Shown piece by piece: positions 46,498 to 57,746 of a stretch of DNA of 57,746 nucleotides (positions within the stretch are counted from its first letter, which is position 1; every line of letters begins with the position of its first letter). The notes under the pieces were generated by a model, which made no database searches, was not told the DNA's origin, and saw only the letters and a list, made by a program, of their open reading frames with translations. The translations under genes were made by a program, and so were the position numbers. This DNA comes from Rhodobacter sp. (GTDB lineage: Bacteria > Pseudomonadota > Alphaproteobacteria > Rhodobacterales > Rhodobacteraceae): positions 1-57,746 of the forward strand of contig JAIYAE010000030.1 of the NCBI GenBank assembly GCA_027489175.1, in the 5' to 3' direction.

Positions 46498-48153
46498 CTA
46501 TTCCGCCGGTTCCTGCATCTGCTCCCGGCTTCCACCACAGGCCATGGGCGTCAGGTCGGGCACTGCACGACCCTTCGCACGCTCTTTCATCTGGGCGCGC
46601 ACCGCCTCTTGCCGCTCTTTGTGCTTGGCGACCCGGTCGGCGCTGGCCTCCCAGTCCGCGACCTGCGCCTCGGCGATTGTGCGGGTTTCGTCGAAGTGGA
46701 AATCCACCTTGCCCTTGGTCTGCGGCCCCCAATAGCCCGCCTTGCCAAGGTCATAGAAGGTGCGACCGACCCCGGCCTTGAGGAAGGCCTTGAGGCAGCC
46801 CAGAAGATAGCGCCTGCGGAACCCCGTCCCGCGCCAAGGGTAGTGGAAAAGCGCCTTGCGCATGTAGAACCGGCGGTAGTTCTTCATCACGCCATCCAGC
46901 AGTTCCCCCCGCGTCATCGCTGCGGGCTTCATGATCGGCGTGACGAAATTGTATTTCGAGAAATCAAAGACTTCGACCTGATCCTTGATCTCTTGAAAGA
47001 GGGGCGTGAAGGGCCAGGGCGTGTACATCGACCAGTTGGCCAGGTCCGGCTGCCAGTCCCAGGCCATCTTGAAGGTCTCTTCCAGGGTCTCCGGCGTCTC
47101 ATTGTCGAGGCCGACGATGAACTGCGCCTCGGTGAAGATATCCGCCTCGCGCAGAAGGCGGATCGCTTCCTTGTTTTCCTCGACCTTCGTCTCCTTGTTG
47201 AAGAGGTCCAGCTTCAACTGCGCCGCTGCTTCGGTGCCCAGGGACACGTGGACAAGGCCCGCCTTGCGGTAGAATTTCAGCAGGTCGCGGTCGCGGTAGA
47301 TGTCGGTGACGCGGGTGTTGATGCCCCATTTCACCCGGTCGTTGAGGCCGCGGTCGATCAGCTCCTGGCAGAATTCGACGAATTTCTTCTTGTTGATGGT
47401 GGGTTCTTCGTCGGCAAGAATGAAGAAGCCGACGCCGTGGTTGGTCACCAGATCCTCAATCTCATCCGCCACGGCCTTCGGGTCACGTACCCGGTAGTCG
47501 CGCCAGAACTTCCACTGGCTGCAGAAGCTGCAGGTGAAGGGACAGCCCCGCGCCATGTTGGGGATGGCGACCTTCACGCCAAGGGGAATGTAGATGTAAT
47601 GCGGCCAGTCGATCAGCGTCCAGTCGGGGCGGATGCTGTCAAGGTCCTTGACGGTAGGGGCTGCTTGCGTCGCCACAATCTCATCGCCATCCAGAAACGC
47701 GAGGCCCTTGATTTTCCTCCGATCCTCCGGCCAACGGCCATCGCGAACGGCCTCAGCCAAGGCGAGCATGATCTCTTCCCCCTCGCCCCGCACGATCACA
47801 TCGACCCAGGGCGCTTCGGACAGGACCTGACGGAACATGAAGGTCGCATGCACCCCGCCAAGCACCCGCACCGCCCCCGGCACCGCCTCAGCCGCGATCC
47901 TCAGCACTTCCTCAGCGGCGTAGATCGACGGGGTGATCGAGGTCACGCCGATGATATCCGGCTGCAACTCCACCAGCCTTTTGCGCAGCTCCTCCGCTGG
48001 GATATGCATCGTCATCGCGTCGATGAAGTGGATGTCGTCAAAGCCCTTGGCCTTCAGCGCCCCCGCCAGATAGGCGACCCAGGCGGGCGGCCAGTTCCCA
48101 GCAATCTCGGCCCCGCCGGAATGGTAGTTCGGATGGACGAAGACGATGCGCAT
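46498..48153 (-). CDS. bchE: Anaerobic Mg-protoporphyrin IX monomethyl ester cyclase
   Basis: 551 residues from the ATG at 48153 (GGGAGAG upstream). B12-binding-like N-terminal domain ([13 protein letters not shown] start) and a radical-SAM domain with CPFTCSFC. It makes ring E without oxygen, taking the oxygen from water. The promoter has an FNR-like box and a PpsR box. Confidence 0.97.
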   Translation of the reverse strand: MRIVFVHPNYHSGGAEIAGNWPPAWVAYLAGALKAKGFDDIHFIDAMTMHIPAEELRKRLVELQPDIIGVTSITPSIYAAEEVLRIAAEAVPGAVRVLGGVHATFMFRQVLSEAPWVDVIVRGEGEEIMLALAEAVRDGRWPEDRRKIKGLAFLDGDEIVATQAAPTVKDLDSIRPDWTLIDWPHYIYIPLGVKVAIPNMARGCPFTCSFCSQWKFWRDYRVRDPKAVADEIEDLVTNHGVGFFILADEEPTINKKKFVEFCQELIDRGLNDRVKWGINTRVTDIYRDRDLLKFYRKAGLVHVSLGTEAAAQLKLDLFNKETKVEENKEAIRLLREADIFTEAQFIVGLDNETPETLEETFKMAWDWQPDLANWSMYTPWPFTPLFQEIKDQVEVFDFSKYNFVTPIMKPAAMTRGELLDGVMKNYRRFYMRKALFHYPWRGTGFRRRYLLGCLKAFLKAGVGRTFYDLGKAGYWGPQTKGKVDFHFDETRTIAEAQVADWEASADRVAKHKERQEAVRAQMKERAKGRAVPDLTPMACGGSREQMQEPAE

Positions 48154-48167
48154 GGCGGCTCTCCCTA

Positions 48168-48185
48168 TGTCAACCAAAGTTGACA
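48168..48185 (-). promoter_or_regulatory. PpsR/CrtJ box of bchE
   Basis: TGTCAACCAAAGTTGACA, 14 bases upstream of the bchE ATG; the two arms TGTCAAC/GTTGACA are perfectly palindromic. Confidence 0.9.
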
Positions 48186-48204
48186 GGCGCGCCGCAGCTT
48201 TTCA

Positions 48205-48218
48205 TTGATTTAGGTCAA
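48205..48218 (-). promoter_or_regulatory. FNR (FnrL)-like box upstream of bchE
   Basis: TTGAT-TTAG-GTCAA, 9 of 10 conserved bases of TTGAT-N4-ATCAA, 19 bases beyond the PpsR box. It fits anaerobic activation of the oxygen-independent cyclase. Confidence 0.8.
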
Positions 48219-48235
48219 ACGGGCGTGAAGCGGGG

Positions 48236-49648
48236 CTATTCGCCATCGCGGTTCAGGATGCCGTATTTGCGCAGCTTCACATAAAGCGACTGGCGTGACA
48301 GACCCAGCATGTCCGCCGCCGCAACGCGGTTGTTGCGCGTCAGCTCCAGCGCGGTCTCGATGCACATCTTCTCGATCACATCGGTGGTCTCGGCGACGAT
48401 GTCTTTAAGGGTGGAGGACCCCACCAGCTCCATCACCGACCGCGAGCCCTCATCCGGCATGCCACCGTTCGCGCGTCGCAGCGTCTCGGCGCGGCTGGCA
48501 TCACGGATGACCAGCACCAGCACCGGATTGGGCCGGTCGTTCAACCAGCTAGCCGACAGTTCCACCGCGATCTGGCCGGAAAAATCGGTGGTCAGGCGCG
48601 TGGCGTAAAGCCGGATCTGGCCAGTGCGCTTGACGTTGTCCAGAAGCACCCGCAGATCGACCTGCCCGCGCACAAGGTAATCCGCGATCGACCGGCCACG
48701 CACGGCAGCAATGCCGCTGGCATCCGTCAGGTTCAGGAAAGCCTCGTTCGCGGCGCGGATGACGCCATCGGCATCGGCAAAGACGATCCCGTCAACGCCT
48801 TCATGATAGAGGCGCTGCAGGTTTTCGCCCAGCTCGTCCGAGGCTTGCGGCGCGCGGTCGGCAGGGTCGATCAGGCACAGAAGAATGCGTTCGCCCGCCG
48901 CCCGGAAAAGTTTTGGAGTCACCAGCACCCGGCGCTGCGACCGCCGCGCCGTCACCTCGACCGGGGCGGTGGCTTCGGCGGTGGCCATATTGGACAGGGC
49001 TTCCAGAAACTCTCCCCGGCGGCGGCCGTCGAATTCCTGCGCGACGGCGGTGCCGATCAGTTCGGGCCTTGTCCCACCCAGCAGGCCCGCCGCAGCGGGG
49101 TTGAGGTCGGTGATCTTGCCCGACGACATCGACACCAGCATCACCGGGTCGCGCGTCATCTCCATCAGGACACGGTAGCGGGTGTCGAGCTCGCGCTGCG
49201 CTTCATAGTCGCGCTCGAGCGCCAGTTGCGCGGTAACCAGTTGCTGCTGCACTTCGGCCAGGGGGCGCAAGTCGCGGCCCAGCATCAGAAGTGACCCATC
49301 CGGCCCCATCCGGTGCATCGAATAGCGCACCGGGAAATCCCAGCTTTGCTGCGAGGCGTGGTTCAGTTCCACCGAAAGCCCGCGCCGCCCGCCGTCAAGA
49401 TCGGCCAGCCGCAGGGCCAGCTTGCGCTGGCTTTCCTCGCTCAGGATATCGGGAAGCTGCATCCCCTCCCAGTCGGTCAACTGGCCAAAGGCCCGGTGCG
49501 ACGGGTTCACCAGCACGGCCACGATGCGCAGGCTCGGGGCCACCAGCAGCGTGATATCCGCCGCCGTGCTGAGAATCTCGGTCATCAGGTCTGGCGGCAG
49601 CACCGGCAACTTGCCCGAGCTGAGCAGGTGTCGACCGTCCGTGGTCAC
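48236..49648 (-). CDS. ppsR: Photosynthesis repressor PpsR/CrtJ
   Basis: 470 residues from a GTG at 49648 that forms GTGA with the ppaA stop. An N-terminal domain, two PAS domains (about 155-270 and 275-390) and a C-terminal Fis-type helix-turn-helix (NNRVAAADMLGLSRQSLYVKL). The redox Cys pair is conserved (Cys258 in LLCLIDP and Cys429 in EKMCIETA). It represses bch, crt and puf genes in oxygen by binding TGT-N12-ACA. Confidence 0.97.
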   Translation of the reverse strand: MTTDGRHLLSSGKLPVLPPDLMTEILSTAADITLLVAPSLRIVAVLVNPSHRAFGQLTDWEGMQLPDILSEESQRKLALRLADLDGGRRGLSVELNHASQQSWDFPVRYSMHRMGPDGSLLMLGRDLRPLAEVQQQLVTAQLALERDYEAQRELDTRYRVLMEMTRDPVMLVSMSSGKITDLNPAAAGLLGGTRPELIGTAVAQEFDGRRRGEFLEALSNMATAEATAPVEVTARRSQRRVLVTPKLFRAAGERILLCLIDPADRAPQASDELGENLQRLYHEGVDGIVFADADGVIRAANEAFLNLTDASGIAAVRGRSIADYLVRGQVDLRVLLDNVKRTGQIRLYATRLTTDFSGQIAVELSASWLNDRPNPVLVLVIRDASRAETLRRANGGMPDEGSRSVMELVGSSTLKDIVAETTDVIEKMCIETALELTRNNRVAAADMLGLSRQSLYVKLRKYGILNRDGE

Positions 49649-50544
49649 AGCGCTGCCAACCGGCTTCCGGTTGCCTCCACCATCCCGGCCTGAACTTGAA
49701 CTTGCCGGCCTGCAGCAAGCGCCGCACCCCCGAGCACTTCGGACGGGTCATTGGTGGCCATATCCGCGCCGGTCAGGCCAAGCACATCTACTTCGCGGTC
49801 CAGCACTGCCCCCCCTACCGCAACCCAAAGCCGACCCTCAGAGCCGTCCTTCAGCGTTTTGACAAGCTTTCTGGCAGGGTCAAGACGGTCTTCGCTGCCG
49901 ACCGAGATCAGCGCGCAGTCGTAATGGCGGTCCTGCACCAGTCTGCGCAAATCGGCCGGCCGGGGGCCGATTTGCAGATGAACGGCCAGACCTTGCCGCC
50001 GCAACTGCCCGGCCAGAACCTGCACGCCGAAACTGTGCTGTTCGCCATCCGGCAGGATCACCAGAACAGATTCCGCATCCGCCGACGTGCTGCCATCCCA
50101 ATCAAGGCCGATCTGGTGCACCAGGGACTGTAGCCGCGCCATGCCGATGGTCACCTCGGCCCAGCCGGCGCGGTCTTCGGCCCAATCGCACCCCAACTGG
50201 CGCGCCACGGCGGGAAAGTAGCTGTCGACAAGGTCAATGTCGCCAATGCGAGCCCGGCGCAGGTCAGGGCGCAGCGCGTCAAAAAGGGCCGGATCACCCG
50301 CCCCGACGGCCCGGGTGATGGCCTCCACCAGATCGGGGTCAGCCGCGCGCGAAACCCGCCCGCCCCGCGCAACCAGACGGGCAACCACGGTGCGCGCCAG
50401 AGCGGACAAATCGTCCGTGCTGCGCCCGATGGGCCCGCCATGCTGGCTGTCGCGCATTCCGCCACTCCAACCGGACCGCGCCCGGCGTGATTGCCGGCCT
50501 TCAGCCCAGGGCCGCGCCGGGATCATCCCACGCAGCGTTTCCAT
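49645..50544 (-). CDS. ppaA: Photosynthesis anti-repressor PpaA/AerR
   Basis: 299 residues from the ATG at 50544. The C-terminal half is a SCHIC/B12-binding-like domain (AESVLVILPDGEQHSFG...), where a His follows GEQ at the place used for cobalamin in AerR. It antagonises PpsR in light or low oxygen. The gene is co-transcribed with ppsR. Confidence 0.93.
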   Translation of the reverse strand: METLRGMIPARPWAEGRQSRRARSGWSGGMRDSQHGGPIGRSTDDLSALARTVVARLVARGGRVSRAADPDLVEAITRAVGAGDPALFDALRPDLRRARIGDIDLVDSYFPAVARQLGCDWAEDRAGWAEVTIGMARLQSLVHQIGLDWDGSTSADAESVLVILPDGEQHSFGVQVLAGQLRRQGLAVHLQIGPRPADLRRLVQDRHYDCALISVGSEDRLDPARKLVKTLKDGSEGRLWVAVGGAVLDREVDVLGLTGADMATNDPSEVLGGAALAAGRQVQVQAGMVEATGSRLAAL

Positions 50545-50568
50545 CACTTTCCGCCATGGTCGGGGCAA

Positions 50569-50586
50569 TGTCAAAGCAAATTGACA
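50569..50586 (-). promoter_or_regulatory. PpsR/CrtJ box of ppaA
   Basis: TGTCAAAGCAAATTGACA, 24 bases upstream of the ppaA ATG; arms TGTCAA/TTGACA are perfect. It predicts control of ppaA-ppsR by PpsR itself. Confidence 0.88.
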
Positions 50587-50710
50587 CTTCTGACGGAAAG
50601 CCAGCACTCCATGCGCCGATCACCGCCGAGATCGCTGAAATTCTCAGCATTTCAACGATTTTTCGGCGGTTGTGCACCAAAGACCCGCGGCAGCCTCTGG
50701 CCCACAGGTG

Positions 50711-50728
50711 TGTAAGTTTTGATTGACA
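50711..50728 (+). promoter_or_regulatory. PpsR/CrtJ box 1 of bchF
   Basis: TGTAAGTTTTGATTGACA. Its right arm contains TTGACA (50723-50728), a candidate -35 element, with TAGTCT at 50745-50750 as the -10 (16-base spacer). Confidence 0.9.
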
Positions 50729-50740
50729 CTTCCGCTGACC

Positions 50741-50758
50741 TGTCTAGTCTTGGCGACA
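50741..50758 (+). promoter_or_regulatory. PpsR/CrtJ box 2 of bchF
   Basis: TGTCTAGTCTTGGCGACA, 12 bases after box 1 and covering the likely -10 element. Confidence 0.87.
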
Positions 50759-50800
50759 GATCACCGCTTGTGACAGCACCTTGGGGACAACGTAAGCTCA

Positions 50801-54135
<3,335 letters not shown>

Positions 54136-54146
<11 letters not shown>

Positions 54147-57100
54147 CCGCCATATTGAGGCCCTTGTGGGCGGCGCTGCCCCGAAACGGGCGCCGCGCGC
54201 GCCGTCCTATCGCTTTGTAATCCTCACGCTTGATTCCCATGCCGCAGGCCCCGCCGCCCGCATTGCGCCGCGTCTGGCCAAGGATTTCCCGGGGATCGAG
54301 GTCTCCGTTCACGCCGCTGCCGAATGGGCCGAAAACCCTTCGGCCCTCGCCCGGGCCAAGGCCGCCGTGGCCGGGGCCGATATCGTCGTGGCGAACCTTC
54401 TCTTCATTGAGGAACACATCACCGCCATCCTGCCAGACCTTTTGCAGGTGCGTGACCGGCTGGATGCCTTCGTCGGCGTGATCGCTGACCCGCAGATCGT
54501 CAAGCTGACCAAGATGGGCGATCTGGACATGTCCAAGCCCGCCTCGGGCGCGATGGCGCTGCTGAAAAAGCTGCGCGGAACGAAAGCGCCCGGGGCAGGC
54601 TCGGGCCAAAAGCAGATGGCGATGCTGCGCCGGTTGCCGAAGATCCTGCGCTGGATCCCCGGGAAAGCGCAGGACATGCGCGCCTGGTTTCTGTCGATGC
54701 AATATTGGCTTGGCGCCTCGGACGACAATCTTGAAGCGATGATCCGCTTCCTGATCGGCCGCTACGCGACCAAGCACGGCTGGAAGGGTTCTGCGGCCCC
54801 GGCCCCGGTCGACTATCCGGAAGTGGGTCTTTACCACCCGTCGCTGAAGGCGCGCATCACCACCGAGGCCCGCGACATGCCACGCCCGAAAGGGGCGACG
54901 GCGACGGTCGGCCTTCTGATGCTGCGCAGCTATATCCTTGCCGCCGATACCGCCCACTATGACGCCGTCATTACCGCGTTTGAGGCAAAGGGCATCGCCG
55001 TGCTGCCCGCTTTCGCCGGGGGCCTTGATGGCCGCCCCGCGATTGACGCCTACTTCACCGGCCGGGTGGATGCGATGGTGTCGCTGACCGGGTTCAGCCT
55101 GGTCGGAGGCCCCGCCTACAACGACAGCCCAGCGGCGGTTGCGGCGCTGACGGCGCTTGACGTGCCCTATGTCGCGGCCCACCCGCTGGAGTTTCAGTCT
55201 CTGGCGCAGTGGCAAGCCGCCTCCGGTGGCCTCGGCCCGGTCGAGACCACCATGCTGATCGCCCTGCCCGAGATTGACGGCGCGACCAACCCCACCGTTT
55301 TCGCCGGTCGTCACGACCCCGAAGGCTGCAACGGCTGCGGCCGCAACTGCAAACCTGCATCGGTTGAGGCGGCTGAGACCCGCGCCATGGCGCCCTGCCC
55401 CGAACGGATCGAGGCGCTTGCCGACAAGGTCGCGCGCCTTGCGCATCTGCACCGCTCCAAGACCGCCACCCGCAAGCTTGCGATTGTGCTCTATGGCTTC
55501 CCGCCCAATGCAGGTGCCGCCGGCACCGCCGCCTACCTTGGCGTGTTCGAAAGCCTTTTCAACACGATGCACGCAATGAAGGCGGAAGGCTACGACCTGA
55601 CACCGCCCGACAGCGTCGAGGCCCTGCGGGAGGCCGTCCTCCACGGCAACGCCGCCCGCCATGGCCAACCCGCGAACGTCCACGCCACCGTTCCCGCCGC
55701 CGAGATCGTGGCGAAGACCCCCTGGCTGGCTGAGGTTGAGGCCGCCTGGGGCCCCGCCCCTGGCCGCATCCAGACCGATGGGCGCGGTGTTCACGTCCTA
55801 GGCCAGCAGTTCGGCAACGTCTTCGTCGGCCTCCAGCCGGTCTTCGGTTATGAGGGCGACCCGATGCGGTTGCTCTTTGAAAAGGGCTTCGCGCCGACCC
55901 ATGCCTTCACCACGTTCTACCGCTGGATCCGCGAAGATTTCGGGGCTGATGTCCTCCTCCACTTCGGGATGCATGGCGCTTTGGAATTCATGCCGGGCAA
56001 GCAGGCCGGGGTTGGCGCGCAATGCTGGCCCGACCGGCTGATCGGCAACCTGCCGAACGTCTATCTTTACGCCGCGAACAACCCGTCCGAGGCGACGCTA
56101 GCCAAGCGCCGGTCGAACGCGGTGACGGTCACGCACCTGACGCCCCCCCTTGCCCGCGCGGGCCTCTACAAGGGTCTTGTCGACCTGAAGGACACCCTCA
56201 CCCGCCTCCGCGCGACCGATGTTGACGCCAACGACTATGCCGAGCTTGCAGCCCTGGCGATGGAGCAGGCGAAGGCCGTGGACCTGAAGGGCGACGTCGA
56301 CACGCTGTGGCTGAAGCTTCTTGAAACCGAAGGTGCCCTCATCACCGACGGCCTCCACGTCCTTGGCCGCACCCCGGATGCGGCGGCGATGGCGGAACTC
56401 CTGTCCTTGATCCCCGAAGAGGCGCGGGCCGAGGCCGCCCGGCATATGGCGCAAGACACGGAAATCCCGGGCCTTCTGCGCGCCCTCTCGGCCCGCTACA
56501 TCGCCCCGGTGCCGGGGGGCGATCTGATCCGCAGCCCCGCGATCCTGCCAACGGGGCGCAACATCCACGCCTTTGACCCGTTCCGCATGCCCACCGCCTT
56601 TGCGCTGGCCGATGGGGCCGCTCAGGCGCAGCGCCTCCTTGACGCCCACCCCACCCTGCCGCAATCGGTGGCGCTGGTGCTCTGGGGGTCCGACAACATC
56701 AAATCGGATGGCGGACCCATCGCCCAGGCGCTTGCGCTGATGGGCGCGCGGCCGCGGTTTGACCATTACGGCCGGCTCTGCGGGGCCGACCTGATCCCCC
56801 TGGCCGAGCTTGGCCGCCCGCGGATTGACGTGGTGATGACCCTGTCCGGCATCTTCCGCGACCTTCTGCCCCTGCAGACCCGGATGCTGGCCGAAGCTGC
56901 CTTCAAGGCCGCCAGCGCCGATGAGCCCTTGTCCCAGAATTTCATCCGCGCCCATTCGCTGGCTTACGCGGAAACGATGGGCGTGGACCTTGAAACCGCT
57001 GCCCTGCGCGTGTTCTCGAACGCCGAAGGTGCTTATGGCGCGAACGTCAACACCCTCGTCGGCTCTTCCGCCTTTGGCGAAGAGGATGAACTCGCCGATG

Positions 57101-57732
57101 CCTATGAGGCCCGCAAGAGCTTTGCCTATGGCCGCAACGGCAAGCCGGTGAAGCAGGCGAAACTCCTCCAGCAGGCCTTGGGTGACGTGGACCTGGCCTA
57201 TCAGAATCTGGAATCGGTGGAACTGGGCGTCACATCCGTCGACCACTACTTCGATACGCTGGGCGGGGTGGCCCGTGCCGTCCGCCGCGCGCATGGCGGA
57301 GGCGCGGATACCCCGGTCTACATCGGCGACCAGACGCGCGGCGGTGGTCAGGTGCGCAGCCTGAAGGACCAGATCGCCCTGGAAACCCGTGCCCGCAGCC
57401 TGAACCCGAAGTTCTACGAAGGTCTCCTGCGCCACGGCGCCGAAGGCGTGCGCCAGATCGAGGCGCATGTCACGAACACCATGGGCTGGTCGGCCACCAC
57501 CGGCCATGTCGACCCTTGGGTCTATCAGCGCCTGTCGGAAACCTTCGTCCTCGACGAAGCGATGCGCAAGCGCCTTGCCGACCTGAACCCCGAAGCTTCT
57601 GTCCGGATGGCGGGTCGCCTTCTTGAAGCGTCGGACCGCAACTACTGGACCCCGGATGCAGCCACCCTCGCCGCCCTGCAACGCGCGGCGGATGAGCTGG
57701 AAGACCGGATGGAAGGGATCGCTGCCGAATGA
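54136..57732 (+). CDS. bchH: Magnesium chelatase subunit H
   Basis: 1198 residues, the full family length. It binds protoporphyrin IX and receives Mg2+ during chelation with BchI and Bch[12 protein letters not shown] (about residue 400), [16 protein letters not shown] and the C-terminal cobN/Mg-chelatase region are visible. It overlaps bchB by 11 bp. Confidence 0.98.
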
Positions 57733-57746
57733 CCAATGATTGGACA
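57729..57746 (+). CDS. bchL: Start of the next gene, probably bchL (truncated)
   Basis: ATG at 57729 overlaps the bchH stop (ATGA) and gives only six codons (MTNDWT) before the window ends. The bchL assignment rests on gene order in Rhodobacter, not on its sequence. Confidence 0.45.

Noticed and set aside
46090..48183. 697-codon open frame on the plus strand over bchE/bchJ
   Set aside because: It is the antisense shadow of bchE and bchJ in GC-rich DNA; no family features, and bchE is certain.
50487..50726. Small plus-strand ORF in the ppaA-bchF gap
   Set aside because: It starts inside ppaA and runs through the operator region, with no ribosome-binding site or family match.

Overview
This window carries most of a purple-bacterial photosynthesis gene cluster, preceded by about 19 kb of housekeeping and hypothetical genes. 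The DNA is GC-rich. It encodes a PufX protein, a spheroidene-type carotenoid pathway (CrtA, CrtC, CrtD, CrtF), PpsR and PpaA regulators and no pufC cytochrome gene. Gene order matches, from memory, the Rhodobacter sphaeroides/capsulatus cluster. The source is therefore most likely an alphaproteobacterium of the order Rhodobacterales, close to Rhodobacter/Cereibacter/Tabrizicola-type phototrophs. I cannot name a species from sequence alone.

Layout. 1-19 kb: the tail of an unknown gene, an alpha/beta hydrolase, aroB and aroK, a small membrane protein with a secreted protein of unknown function and a XerD-type recombinase, a CorC/CNNM transporter, a glutamine-amidotransferase-like hydrolase, a DUF305 protein, a metallo-beta-lactamase/aminotransferase pair, an ABC exporter, YgfZ, a CPBP protease, EF-P, a conserved small Rhodobacterales protein, a PopZ-like acidic protein, a TolC-type outer-membrane channel, a PCMT-like methyltransferase and a membrane protein.

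19.2-31.5 kb (minus strand) is the superoperon crtE-crtF-bchC-bchX-bchY-bchZ-pufQ-pufB-pufA-pufL-pufM-pufX, followed by dxs. It makes GGPP, late carotenoid methylation, the last bacteriochlorophyllide reductions, the LH1 antenna and the reaction centre. 31.6-37.2 kb holds crtD-crtC (plus) converging with crtI-crtB-tspO (minus). 37.3-41.8 kb holds crtA-bchI-bchD-bchO (plus). 41.8-48.2 kb holds bchE-bchJ-bchG-orf428-bchP-idi (minus). 48.2-50.5 kb holds ppaA-ppsR (minus). 50.8 kb to the window end holds bchF-bchN-bchB-bchH and the first codons of what should be bchL (plus).

Regulation is unusually legible. I found eleven TGT-N12-ACA boxes of the PpsR/CrtJ type, all in front of pigment operons or ppaA: two each before bchC, between crtE and crtD, between crtI and crtA, and before bchF, and one each before bchG, bchE and ppaA. 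bchE also has an FNR-like box. Most genes inside the operons are linked by ATGA/GTGA/TGATG overlaps.

The most interesting non-routine observations are: a 24-codon ORF coupled to both bchX and bchY; crtD running over a stretch that encodes a CrtC-like N-terminus in another frame; a three-hairpin 3' UTR after pufX that could release a regulatory RNA; two abutting perfect TTCGAA-centred palindromes between bchO and idi; a PpsR box almost touching the bchG start codon; a tandem GxxxG motif in a short PufX; and a His-rich PufQ N-terminus. No tRNA, rRNA, CRISPR array or insertion sequence was seen, and no stretch longer than 300 bases lacks a gene.
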